NCBI GenBank assembly: GCA_013365365.1
Contig: JABVXU010000817.1
Location: 1 to 19,336, forward strand
DNA from: Cruorifilaria tuberocauda
Taxonomy: Eukaryota > Nematoda > Chromadorea > Rhabditida > Onchocercidae
Length of the DNA: 19,336 bases
Reading direction: 5' to 3'
The notes under the pieces were generated by a model. It was not told the DNA's origin. It did not search any database and saw only the letters and a program-made list of their open reading frames with translations. This document shows, piece by piece, positions 11,068 through 19,336 of the stretch. The position numbers and the translations under genes are program-made. How positions within the stretch are numbered: position 1 is the first letter of the stretch; the number at the start of each line of letters is the position of its first letter.

Positions 11068-12192
11068 TCACCTTTCTGGGATCGATTTTGGTATGAACTC
11101 GGAACTTTTCGAATCCATGAATTTCATATCTTGAAGGAAATTCTTATCGAACATATCTAAGAGGCGTATCTCTTCATCCAATTCAAGCTGTTGCTCTAGC
11201 AATGTTTCCTGTCGTTCCGGTTTCATTAATTTATATGTATTCATTACTAATGCATCACTGGTAATGGTACTAATATCAAAATGAGCAATCATTTCATCTA
11301 TACTGTATAAGCGATTATTTCTATCGGAAATCTTCCGTAAGCCACGACCAGCTAATAAGAAGTTTAAAATGGATAATTCGTGAACTGAACTGTATGACCT
11401 AACATAACTTCGAGCATTATTATATGTTAGTAATCGTGAGCCACTACGAAGCCGTAAACTTCCGATATTTATAAATGTTGGCAAGTACCACTGCAATGCA
11501 TCACAGATGGGAAGTTGAAAGAAATCACGAGATGAGGATGCAACGTGATGACTAGCACAAAGAGTATGATTATCAACGGTATCTGCGAAAAATGAAGTTG
11601 GCGTGAAATCTGGCCTCATCAACAACTGATCCATAGCGGGCAAATGTTTGGATAACGGGCCATGCACTACATCCTTATACAAGTATGTTCTATTGGATAT
11701 TCTTAGACGAACAACATGTGACAGTCCATCTAGCGCCATATTTCTCGATTCATTGCGAGCCTTTGTAAAACATTCCTTTGAACAAGGAAGCAATTTTGCT
11801 AGTTCTTTTTTTACTGGATCCTCTTCTTTCCATGTATCACCACAGCAAAAACACCGGTATGCTAAGCCAGCATCAATCAACCGCTCCACCACATCAGCAT
11901 ATGTTTTCAACCGTTTAGCGACTGAATAAGGAGCAAATGGACCCCCTGTTCCAGGTCCTTCATCGCGCTCCAGTCCAAACCGATCCAAAATGGCCTCAAT
12001 TTTCTTGGCCCGTGGCTGTCTACCATGTTTATTTAGACCTAACTGTAGGATAAATTTTCCATTGTTGACTCGAGCAAACAAAAAATTATACAACGCTCGC
12101 CGCAATCCTTCCAACGATAGATGATCACCACTGATTCGTACCACTAAGCGAATTTCTTTAGCAGTTTCCGAGCCGTAAGATAAACGACGCAT
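11068..12192 (-). CDS. Mitochondrial glutamyl-tRNA synthetase-like protein, catalytic motifs lost
   Basis: A single uninterrupted frame of 374 codons from ATG at 12192 to TGA at 11068. Family membership is clear. EGLRRALYNFLFA, GGPFAPYSVAKRLKTYADVVERLIDAGLAYRCFC in pieces, KDVVHG and the VDNH block align with human EARS2 in order and spacing. The signatures needed for aminoacylation are replaced. The HLGG (HIGH) site is SLEG (26-29), and the APSPTG stretch before it is shortened. RLEDTD is QLGLNK (50-55). The GSEW region is ASSSRD (218-223). KLSKR (KMSKS) is RLLTY (253-257). The protein ends about 50 residues after the catalytic core, so the C-terminal anticodon-binding domain of EARS2 (about 520 residues) is absent. 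Five cysteines (114, 116, 117, 137, 141) sit where the family zinc site lies. The minus-strand acceptor GTTTTAG abuts the ATG with one base between, fitting a trans-spliced mRNA start. Charging tRNA-Glu is very unlikely, and the real role is unknown. A pseudogene is unlikely, because no stop or frameshift has accumulated. Confidence 0.9.
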   Translation of the reverse strand: MRRLSYGSETAKEIRLVVRISGDHLSLEGLRRALYNFLFARVNNGKFILQLGLNKHGRQPRAKKIEAILDRFGLERDEGPGTGGPFAPYSVAKRLKTYADVVERLIDAGLAYRCFCCGDTWKEEDPVKKELAKLLPCSKECFTKARNESRNMALDGLSHVVRLRISNRTYLYKDVVHGPLSKHLPAMDQLLMRPDFTPTSFFADTVDNHTLCASHHVASSSRDFFQLPICDALQWYLPTFINIGSLRLRSGSRLLTYNNARSYVRSYSSVHELSILNFLLAGRGLRKISDRNNRLYSIDEMIAHFDISTITSDALVMNTYKLMKPERQETLLEQQLELDEEIRLLDMFDKNFLQDMKFMDSKSSEFIPKSIPER

Positions 12193-13171
12193 CCTAAAAC
12201 AGTTTTCATGATTCTAAAAGAAAACTAGATTGTGGTTTGAAAACCTGTATTTATTCTAATTTTCTCAATCAAAATATAATTAGCCCCAAAGAATTCTGAT
12301 TTAAATATCTGAAGTTTTTATTAACTATAGTCCATTCTTCATAACCTGTTAGTTAATTGAATGAAATAAATTCCATTCGTATGCAACTGATAATTGCATG
12401 TGTGTGTATTTGGAATATCTAAATTCTTCCAAGAATATCTCAATAAACCTTATTCAACATTAGTTCTCTTTGAGGAAATAAAAGAACGCTGACAACAAAA
12501 CGTATAACCTATATCGGACATCATAATAAAGAAATATTCACAACAAAAATCCCACAAAATCTCACAAATTTAAAAAACTTACACCTGTATCGAAATCGCT
12601 TAATCGAATTCTCCCATCATGAGCACACTTTACCAATTACAACTATAAATAAAAAAGTAGATAATTCCCACATCTCATTTTACGAGGGATGTAAACATAA
12701 AAGCAGTCATTCCGGTGATAGAAGACATTATTTCCAACACTTTAAGCTTAGTTAATTTGAAAATTTTTCCAATATAAAATTAACAATTGTTCTAATGCCA
12801 CTAAAAATAATCTTTCATGACAATTTACAATTATATGGATAGAAATTGAGCGCGATATATGGCAGCTTTCAAAGCAACCAATTTTATTTCATTTTACGAA
12901 TGCAAGTACACAGCATAAATCAAAGAGAATTGTTTATAAACTCAAGTTTTTTTAGCTTCGAACCTGAAAATATGCTGAAAGCTTCAATTTTGAAAGCCAA
13001 TAAATATAAAGTATTCCAGACTTATTTTTATTTTAGGTGCAAATCGATTAGTACCAGTTTCCATTGGTCCGCAGAACGTGAAAATGTCAAGAAAAACATC
13101 AACTGTAAATCATTGTCATAGTGTTCCAATTAAGCCAAGTAAGCTCACTGATACAATCATAAATTATCACA
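12193..13171. other. Intergenic stretch between RBM28 and synthetase-like gene
   Basis: About 980 bp without a convincing gene. It contains the RBM28 3' UTR and a minus-strand AATAAA at 13027-13032. On the minus strand an acceptor (TTTATTTATAG, near 12645) and a donor (CAG then GTGTAAG, near 12586) frame a possible short 5' UTR exon for the synthetase-like gene; it has no usable coding frame. A 91-codon frame at 12846-13121 (+) has no recognisable content. Confidence 0.5.
13027..13032 (-). terminator. Poly(A) signal candidate for RBM28-like gene
   Basis: AATAAA on the minus strand about 140 bases downstream of the TGA at 13172, a typical distance for a nematode 3' UTR. Confidence 0.5.
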
Positions 13172-16100
13172 TCAGCCTGATAGAGTAAGATATTTCATAA
13201 GCTGTTTGGAACTACTTGTCTTTTTTTTCTTTGGCATGGTTTCAGACATTCTTATCTGCAATTTCCTTTTCTTGCCAACCATTCTTTTCACCTAAAATAA
13301 TATCAATCAATAGAAGTAAAAAATTGGAAATCGATAAGAGAATTAAAAGTACAATCAAGTTGCTGAACACTTACTTGAGTCTTTTTTGCATTCCCATTTT
13401 TCCTCCGAATTTTAGGTCCTAAATAAGAAGGAAGAGGCTTCTGTCCACCAGCAGAAAGGTGCTTCTTTGTTTGCTCCAAATCTTGTTTGTTTTTACCATG
13501 CGTAATTTGCTCATTACATGATTGATTCTGCTGCGATTTTTTCAGCCTCGACTCACGAAGCCGAAGAGCAACTAGGTTTTCGATAGAAAATTCGACAATT
13601 GGCCTCTGGAAGTATCAATAATCACTTTCAAATCAAATAATTAGAAAAGCTGTTGGAGAGTAGCTAATCTGTTGTAGAATATTTAAAATGAGGCATTATG
13701 TATTTCTAATTTTTTAGCAAATAGTAATCGTATTATACTTACTAAAATCACACAAGTAATTTTTGGAATAAATAAGTAACTTTTCTGGATCTAAATTTTA
13801 TTCCATACAAAGAATCTAAATTTAACAAAACCTTTTCCTTGGTGAATATATCTGGGTTATTGTTCAAGTGCTTCAAAGCTGATAATGCATCTTGATGACT
13901 CAAAAAATTGACAAAGCCAAAACCTCGAGACATGGCTTCTCCAGATGTACTTAATTTATTTTTATCTCTCCAAATCCGACACTGAAAGTACTGACCAGAT
14001 ATGAATGAATTTACGACTTTACTGAACTCATAATATAGGAAGTGATCCGTATATATCACCAAAAAACAGAAAATACTCAAATACAAAAAGAAAAAAACAA
14101 AAAAAGACAGAAAAATAGGTGCCTCGACGGATATTCTTATTTTTCGAATTCGAAAACATACTTCATTTATTTTTGCATCCGGATTACCAGCAGCAATAAA
14201 ACACAGTGACCTAAAGGCCTTATCAGTTAAAGATTTTGGTAAATTATGAACAACCAGACGCGTCGGAGAGACAAACCTGTAAGTTCAGATTCATTAATCA
14301 GTTGCAAAATTGCAACTCTATAGGCTTTGGATTTTAACCTTTCAACCTTCATCAAATCTTGAAGTAATTAGTAGTAAACGTTGACTGACCTAAAACTGCA
14401 GTTCAAATGAGAAGACAGTATAAAAATGGGTTGGTCAAATAAATCCCAAAAATCTGATTATATACGGTTAGAAAATTTTTTAATCATATGTAGGTAGAGT
14501 AATTCGACACTGACAAATAAATGGAAGATACAAAAAAAAATTAATGCATACCGAAAATTAGACGCCAAATCAGTGATAAGTAAAAGCAATTTCATATTAT
14601 TGACGTAAAAAAACTCAAAATAAACAAACATATGAAGGTTCTTTAGCTTTTGTCGTGCAGCCACTGCCAAACGTGTACGCTTATCAGCATCTGTTTCGCT
14701 CATACCTGCTGCAGCGGTTGTACCAGGTCGTATAAAGCCAGCACGTAAAAGGAAAAGATTTCGCTTGTCCTTTGGTTTTTTTGACAGTTTCTCCTTGAAA
14801 AAAATTTTACAATTGTTACAAATATAATAAATAAAAAAGAGTGACGTGCTGAAAGCATTTTTATCAACTGAAAATCGATGCATTAAGTGATTTGAAGACT
14901 AGTTTGCGATAAACAAGATATGTTAATCATGAAAAAAGATGAACAGTGCAGACTAAACCAGCACGATTGAAAGACATAACATCCCTCCCTGACTTAATTT
15001 TCATCTTTAGTATCTCTAGTATTGAAACTAATACCACGTCGATTGATACCTTTTCAATTTTTGCTGCTTCACTTCTTGGTAATGCCTGATGACCAAAAAT
15101 TCGACGGCCATTAATTACAATTCCAGGAGCCTAAAAATTGCTACCAAAATTTAATAATAAAACAGTAAGCTTGTCCTTACGACTAAATCAAGCAAAACAA
15201 CTCTTATGATCTAATACTAGAAGATATAGATCATTATCGAACCATCTTATTAGGAGGAATTCAATCAAATCACATGTTTAAGAATATTGTGAAATGCTAT
15301 TAGAAATCAACAATTTTACTTAACAGATCAAAATTCAGAAAAAAAAATACTAGTTCACCTGATCCATGGCTGACAAGCATTTTTCTGCTCCTTCAGCTGT
15401 TTCGAAATGCACAAAAGCGGTTCCTTTCGGATGTTCGCTGCCCGCGTAGCAACAAAGAATTGCCAGTGAAATGTTTCCAAACTTCGATAAAGCTTCCTTC
15501 AACACTTCATCTGTTGTTTCGTATGATAAATTTCTGAAACATATTCTAAAATAAAGTTTCAAAAGTTGGATTTCGAATATTGAATTTAAGAGTGCAAATC
15601 GGAGGATGACTCTGAATAGCTGATTTCAATTTACGTTTATTGTTGCAACCAAATTTATTCCTGAGAAAAGGAACCACAAGTTTGCAAACTGCCTACTGCC
15701 ATATTATCACCAAAGCATTAACCTGACGAAAACAACACGTGCTTCCAATAATGCTTTATCCTGCATGAGTTCTCGTCCAACTTGTTTTTTCTTTTTTTTC
15801 ATTTCGTAAATATCTTCATCAGATAAGTCTTCGCTTAGTACTTCGTCCTTGATTTGGCTATCGTTCCTTTCTTCTTTCTCAACAGTGCTGTCATCATCTG
15901 ACTCAATCTCTTGTTTGATTTCTTCCATAACTTTTTGGTTTTCCTGTTTTTCTGGAAATAACATATATCCTAAAAGATGATAAATCTAGTAATTCAGCTA
16001 CGAATTCTATCCCTATTAATCGCTCATCGTTTGCATTCAAATTCAAATAAGGTTTGCATCTATATCTTTTTGCATCTATAAACTTTCATAAAATAATAAT

Positions 16101-16946
16101 GAAGCAGACCTTCATATACTGCTGTCTCGTAGATATCTTTTGACAAAGCCCAGTCGATTGCTATTTTTCTCCCGAGTACCTGAAAAAATCTCTTATCTTA
16201 ATCTCTTTTTGGGAGTATGACAAAGTTTTTAAGAAAAGTAGTTTTCGTATTAAGTAAATAATCTCATAAAGAAATATTAAAACCTCAGACATATTTAATT
16301 TTTCGATGGACTTTACGGCATCTTGACGTTTCTGAAACTGGATAAACGCAAAGCCAGCACATGAATTTGGGAACCGTTTGTCTTTGCACTTTGGCAAAAC
16401 GATTTCATTAAATGGACCAATAGTGCCAAATACCCCTTGCAAATCTTCTAGTGTCGTCTGGAAATAAAGAATAAACGACCGAACAAAAATGCCCCTCAAC
16501 CTGATGTAATATTTCTCTTCCTTTCTTATCGAAGTCTTTCAATTAAAGAAGAATACATCTAAATGAATCATAATGATGAAAAAGAGGCTTATGAAAGTTT
16601 CAGAAACTTGCTAAAAAAAATTATCAATAAAGAAAAAATAGCTTGCTAGTACAAGCTTTAATTATATCATAAAATAATCTAATAAAAAGTTCTAATCAAC
16701 AATTAGACTTGCAGAACCGAAGCTAAAATTTAAACCACTTACCTTAAATGGTAAATTTCGCACAATCAATCGCCATGATTTACATCGTGAATCAAACTTA
16801 GCACTCTTGCCATCTCGAACACATCCTTCTTCAGCTTTTTTCATGTTGAATTTAGATATACTTCGTGTCCCATTCTTCTTGTTCTTCTCTTCTCTGATTT
16901 TCTCGAATTGTGCAAAATTTTGTTTTTTGTTTCTGTTGACAGCCAT
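13172..16946 (-). CDS. rbm-28: RBM28/Nop4-like nucleolar RNA-binding protein, three RRMs (11 exons)
   Basis: Nucleolar protein of the RBM28/Nop4 family, needed for large ribosomal subunit assembly. Exons: 16946-16743, 16457-16284, 16179-16110, 15951-15723, 15533-15359, 15130-15050, 14793-14630, 14276-14162, 13981-13832, 13605-13375, 13291-13172. Phases join to 1713 nt, 570 residues. The first RRM starts RLIVRNLPFK (about 59-68) with RNP1-like AGFAFIQF and ends GRKIAIDWALSK. An acidic, lysine-rich linker follows (about 150-215). The second RRM has VFVRNLSYE (about 223) and KGTAFVHF. The family block LFLLRAGFIRPGTTAA follows. The third RRM has TRLVVHNLPK (about 370), CRIWRD, RGFGFVNF and the NNNPDIF..KRPIVEFS tail block. 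The C-terminus is basic, with LGPKIRRK and a lysine cluster. Human RBM28 has a further N-terminal RRM that is absent here. The acceptor CACAG directly precedes the ATG, fitting trans-splicing or a missed upstream exon. Splicing from exon 7 to 8 uses a GTTTGT donor. Confidence 0.95.
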
Positions 16947-16952
16947 CTGTGA
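16947..16952 (-). promoter_or_regulatory. 3' splice acceptor abutting RBM28-like start codon
   Basis: Minus-strand TTCACAG lies immediately before ATG GCT, leaving no 5' UTR bases. In nematodes such sites accept a spliced leader. The alternative is that the ATG is an internal methionine and coding exons lie upstream. Confidence 0.5.
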
Positions 16953-17693
16953 ATAAGCATTATTAGGAACATTTAAGATCAGCTATTCAACTGTAAGCTT
17001 GATAATCCTAAGCTATCAAAATAGTAGATGAGCTTAGCCTAAACTCACAGTACCAATCATTTGATTCGACTCACCTAAGTTAATTACACTCTCGATATTG
17101 AAGTAAGATGCTCAGTACTACTGAAACTCAGTAAGAATCAATGCCAGATCTACAGTAAAAAATCTCAGAATAAAACTAACTGAAAGAATTAAATATAATA
17201 TAGAGCTTTGAAAATATGTTCAAAATAAGAATGTACGAAGAATCCAATCTTTAGGAAAAGATCGCCATTTTACATATAAAACTAAAACGTAATTAAGTTA
17301 GATCAGGTCTCCAGAGTAATCATGACGCGACATCACGTTGGGCCGCGTTATTTAAAAAGTTCTCGCCAGGTGGTTTAACATTTCAAGCGTTGGGGTTTTT
17401 TTTTGATTAGATTGTAGGATGAGGAAGGAAGATCTATACGTTTCGTACGTGGCAGTAATAAAATTGATATACTGATAAGAGATAGTTATTATAGTAGAAA
17501 GCTAATCTTTCTGGGCGAAGAAAGGAAGCAGTGATTGCCAGAAGTCATTTTGTTCACTACGCCTTTTGCGACGAAATGTTGAGAATATTAAGTATGAATA
17601 ACGAATATTTCTGAAGATATAAATAATGAGTAAGATTTCTTTCTATTAATGATTGTGATGGATGTGATTCTAAGTGCATAAGTTTATTGTATG

Positions 17694-17741
17694 GTAAGTG
17701 CTCATCAAAGAACACTTGCAAAACTCAACTCCAGGTTTCAG
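17694..17741 (+). promoter_or_regulatory. Possible 48-bp leader intron or outron end before URM1
   Basis: GTAAGT at 17694 directly follows an ATG (17691-17693), and TTTCAG ends at 17741. This could be a cis-spliced 5' UTR intron, or the acceptor alone could take a spliced leader. If cis-spliced, the upstream ATG would open a short overlapping frame out of register with URM1. Confidence 0.4.
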
Positions 17742-17748
17742 GCTGAAC

Positions 17749-18063
17749 ATGGGTGTTTTAAGTTTGAAAATCGAGTTTTCTGGTGGTGCAGAATCGTTAT
17801 TTAATATGCAGAAAGAATTCAATATCCAAGTGCCAAACGATTCGGGACCGTTATTTTTTAGCGATTTGATGCGATATATCAATGTTAACATGATACCGGA
17901 CAAATCAAGAGCTCATTTATTATTGGATAAGACTGGCGAAGGTGTACGACCCGGAATATTAGTGCTTGTTAATGATGTGGACTGGGAACTGCTGCAAGGC
18001 CCTAAAACTATTTTGGAGGATGGTGACGTTGTTTCATTCATCTCTAGTCTACATGGCGGGTGA
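17749..18063 (+). CDS. urm-1: Ubiquitin-related modifier 1 (URM1)
   Basis: URM1 is a ubiquitin-fold sulfur carrier. Its C-terminal glycine is activated by an E1-like enzyme (Uba4/MOCS3) and, as thiocarboxylate, supplies sulfur for 2-thiolation of wobble uridine in tRNAs; it can also be conjugated to proteins. The ORF encodes 104 residues, close to human URM1 (101), without introns. Visible family blocks are IEFSGGAESLF near the N-terminus, VRPGILVLVNDVDWELL (about 74-90), LEDGDVVSFIS and the obligatory terminal SLHGG. The start is the ATG at 17749, seven bases after an acceptor (TTTCAG, ending 17741). The frame stays open upstream but has no ATG. The upstream ATG at 17691 is in another frame if the 48-bp intron-like stretch is removed. 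Identification is secure. Confidence 0.96.
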   Translation: MGVLSLKIEFSGGAESLFNMQKEFNIQVPNDSGPLFFSDLMRYINVNMIPDKSRAHLLLDKTGEGVRPGILVLVNDVDWELLQGPKTILEDGDVVSFISSLHGG

Positions 18064-18153
18064 AAACTATTCACTTTGACACTTGTTATTACCAGCTTTA
18101 AATATGAAAATGAAATCTGAGCTTGTTCGTCGCTGTTTTATACGTTATCTATC

Positions 18154-18217
18154 ATGCATATGCGTATCGTGATATGCATCACACACCAATATCATGTTGG
18201 TATTATTGTATGCATAT
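18154..18217. repeat. Inverted-repeat cluster in URM1 3' UTR
   Basis: ATGCATAT at 18154-18161 is answered by its complement ATATGCAT at 18172-18179 (10-base loop), and ATGCATAT returns at 18210-18217. Between them ACCAA (18185-18189) and TTGGT (18197-18201) form a second short stem. The whole cluster lies before the poly(A) signal, so the mRNA could fold here. Confidence 0.55.
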
Positions 18218-18249
18218 CAGTATTGTCGTATAACACTCTATTTTGTAAG

Positions 18250-18255
18250 AATAAA
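18250..18255 (+). terminator. Poly(A) signal candidate for URM1
   Basis: AATAAA about 190 bases after the URM1 stop codon, on the coding strand, followed by an AT-rich stretch. Confidence 0.55.
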
Positions 18256-18709
18256 TTACAAAAATATTGTTTTAAAGAAAATATTTGAAAGTTTTCGGCA
18301 CATTTTCATAAATAACAAAAAAGCATAAAAAAAGTCGATGAACAAAATACTGATTAAGAATGAATGTTTGAAGTTAGAAATCGAATGTTAAAAACTCATT
18401 TTTTGGAATTGGTCAAATTGATTTCTAAGCTTTGTATTACGCGTAAATATTTTTGCTTTAGCACTGCGGAAGTTTTTTTTCACAACAGGTTGTGTACTGC
18501 GCTTATGTTTAGAAGATCGATTAAAAATTAAATATTAAAAACTAATTGCACAATTCGAAGCCATTCCGATGGAATGCCTTTTCTGTATAGCTTTTATTTG
18601 AGGATCTATGAATGAAAAATTTCTCTTTTAATTTTTGAAACAAAAAGTTGCTGCAAATATCCATCGTCCTTTTTTTAATTCTGCGAGAGGGATCAAATCA
18701 TTGACGTAA

Positions 18710-19201
18710 TCATAGTAATCTTTCCGCAATTGGTTTTAATCCATTTTCTTGATCCGTTTCCCACATATCATTGTTGACACTTTTTGCTACAGGTTTGGGA
18801 ATATGAAAACTGACAAAGAACAGATAAGAATATGCGCCAATCACAGCACCCACAATTGGCGCCAGTAATGGTACGATAAAAAAGAAGTGATGGAATCTGA
18901 AAGGATGAGAATTTATCGAAATCTCGAAGAAGAAGAATATTGGGAAAGAAGAATGTTGAAGAATTAAGAGAAATTAATGTACTAACGTAAAAAGTTGAAC
19001 GCCATAACCAACTAAAGAGGCAAAAATTCGTGAGCCGAAATCGCTAGCCGGATTAACCGGAGATCCCATATTCAAGCCGCAACACACTGAAATGGTTGTT
19101 GCGACTATGCCGAAAAGGGCTGGCATCAAGTTTCTCGGTATCTGATTCCTCGGTTCACAACAGAATGCGACAAAAACGCCAATTAGACTAGTGCCAGCCA
19201 G
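18710..19201 (-). CDS. Aquaporin/aquaglyceroporin, C-terminal two exons (runs off window)
   Basis: Membrane channel of the MIP family for water and, in aquaglyceroporins, small solutes such as glycerol. Exons 19201-18987 and 18896-18710 join in phase (AC plus A gives Thr) and give about 133 residues ending in TGA. The first carries a transmembrane segment (LAGTSLIGVFVAF), a second hydrophobic helix and the second pore loop with the NPA box in NMGSPVNPASDFGSR. The next residues FASLVGYGVQLF and FFIVPLLAPIVGAVIGAYSYLFF form the last membrane helix. A hydrophilic tail of about 35 residues follows. The usual family reading of the loop is NPARDFGPR. Here the arginine directly after NPA, part of the ar/R selectivity filter, is serine, and the following proline is also serine. 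N-terminal helices and the first NPA loop lie beyond the right edge. Positions 19202-19336 are intron. Confidence 0.93.
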
Positions 19202-19336
19202 CTAAAACCAAAATGAAAGATGGAAATTATCAATATCAACCGAAACGTAGATTTCTCTATCTGATCAATGTTGCCCTGTTAATTGAAATGTAATTAAATG
19301 CAATTGGATTACGCAGAAGGAACGTCGTGAATTTTT

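Larger units (their letters stand above)
16947..17748. promoter_or_regulatory. Divergent intergenic region between RBM28-like and URM1
   Basis: About 800 bp between the two divergent ATGs, presumably holding both promoters and outrons. I searched the minus strand for exons coding a missing RBM28 N-terminal RRM and found none. One candidate non-coding exon ends at a good donor (AG then GTGAGT, near 17075, minus) and has stops in all frames. A locally GC-richer patch at about 17319-17385 may mark the core promoter. No sharper element can be named. Confidence 0.5.
18064..18709. other. Convergent intergenic region between URM1 and aquaporin
   Basis: Tail-to-tail region holding both 3' UTRs. A plus-strand AATAAA at 18250-18255 lies about 190 bases after the URM1 stop. 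A cluster of ATGCATAT inverted repeats lies at 18154-18217. I see no coding exon in the rest. Confidence 0.6.

Noticed and set aside
11648..11929. 93-codon plus-strand frame
   Set aside because: Antisense shadow inside the long synthetase-like exon.
12586..12645. Upstream coding exon for the synthetase-like gene
   Set aside because: Acceptor and donor are plausible but every frame is closed or lacks a start. At most it is a 5' UTR exon.
12846..13121. 91-codon plus-strand frame
   Set aside because: Random-looking sequence in the RBM28 3' UTR region with no homology I can name.
13216..13422. 68-codon plus-strand frame
   Set aside because: Antisense to the last RBM28-like exons. Its Ser/Phe-rich content mirrors lysine codons on the other strand.
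17670..17903. 77-codon minus-strand frame
   Set aside because: Antisense to URM1, which is unambiguous on the plus strand.

Overview
The window is AT-rich eukaryotic DNA. Its genes are split by many short and medium introns with GT..AG borders. Acceptors are of the nematode type (TTTTCAG or TTTTAG), and several lie directly in front of start codons, as expected where a spliced leader is added. Protein similarities and overall composition suggest a clade III nematode, most likely filarial. That placement is inference. I found no bacterial genes, CRISPR arrays, rRNA, tRNA or transposons.

Layout, left to right. Positions 1-784 are non-coding as far as I can see. Positions 785-3109 (+) hold a very long chain fatty acid elongase (ELOVL6-type) whose first exon or exons are missing. 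Positions 3110-5704 hold no recognisable gene. Positions 5705-10393 (-) hold a 14-exon HEAT-repeat gene that I assemble exon by exon to 662 residues with continuous phase; it matches BRAT1, the partner of the Integrator endonuclease INTS11. Positions 11068-12192 (-) hold a single-exon 374-codon relative of mitochondrial glutamyl-tRNA synthetase (EARS2) that has lost the class I catalytic signatures. Positions 13172-16946 (-) hold an 11-exon RBM28/Nop4-type nucleolar RNA-binding protein of 570 residues with three RRMs. Positions 17749-18063 (+) hold the ubiquitin-like sulfur carrier URM1. Positions 18710-19201 (-) hold the last two exons of an aquaporin/aquaglyceroporin that continues beyond the right edge.

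Four of the six genes act in RNA or protein-synthesis biology by homology: BRAT1 (Integrator), RBM28 (ribosome assembly), URM1 (tRNA thiolation) and the synthetase-like protein. RBM28, the synthetase-like gene and BRAT1 are consecutive and co-oriented, so they could share a transcript, but the gaps of 979 and 674 bp leave this open. RBM28 and URM1 are divergent over about 800 bp. URM1 and the aquaporin converge.

The most unusual item is the synthetase-like gene. Its frame is intact over 374 codons, yet the HIGH-type, RLEDTD-type and KMSKS-type motifs are all replaced and the anticodon-binding domain is absent. It looks like a pseudo-synthetase with a new, unknown role. Second are the BRAT1 orthologue with two Asp-Cys-Tyr motifs in its last exon, and the aquaporin in which the selectivity-filter arginine after the second NPA is serine.
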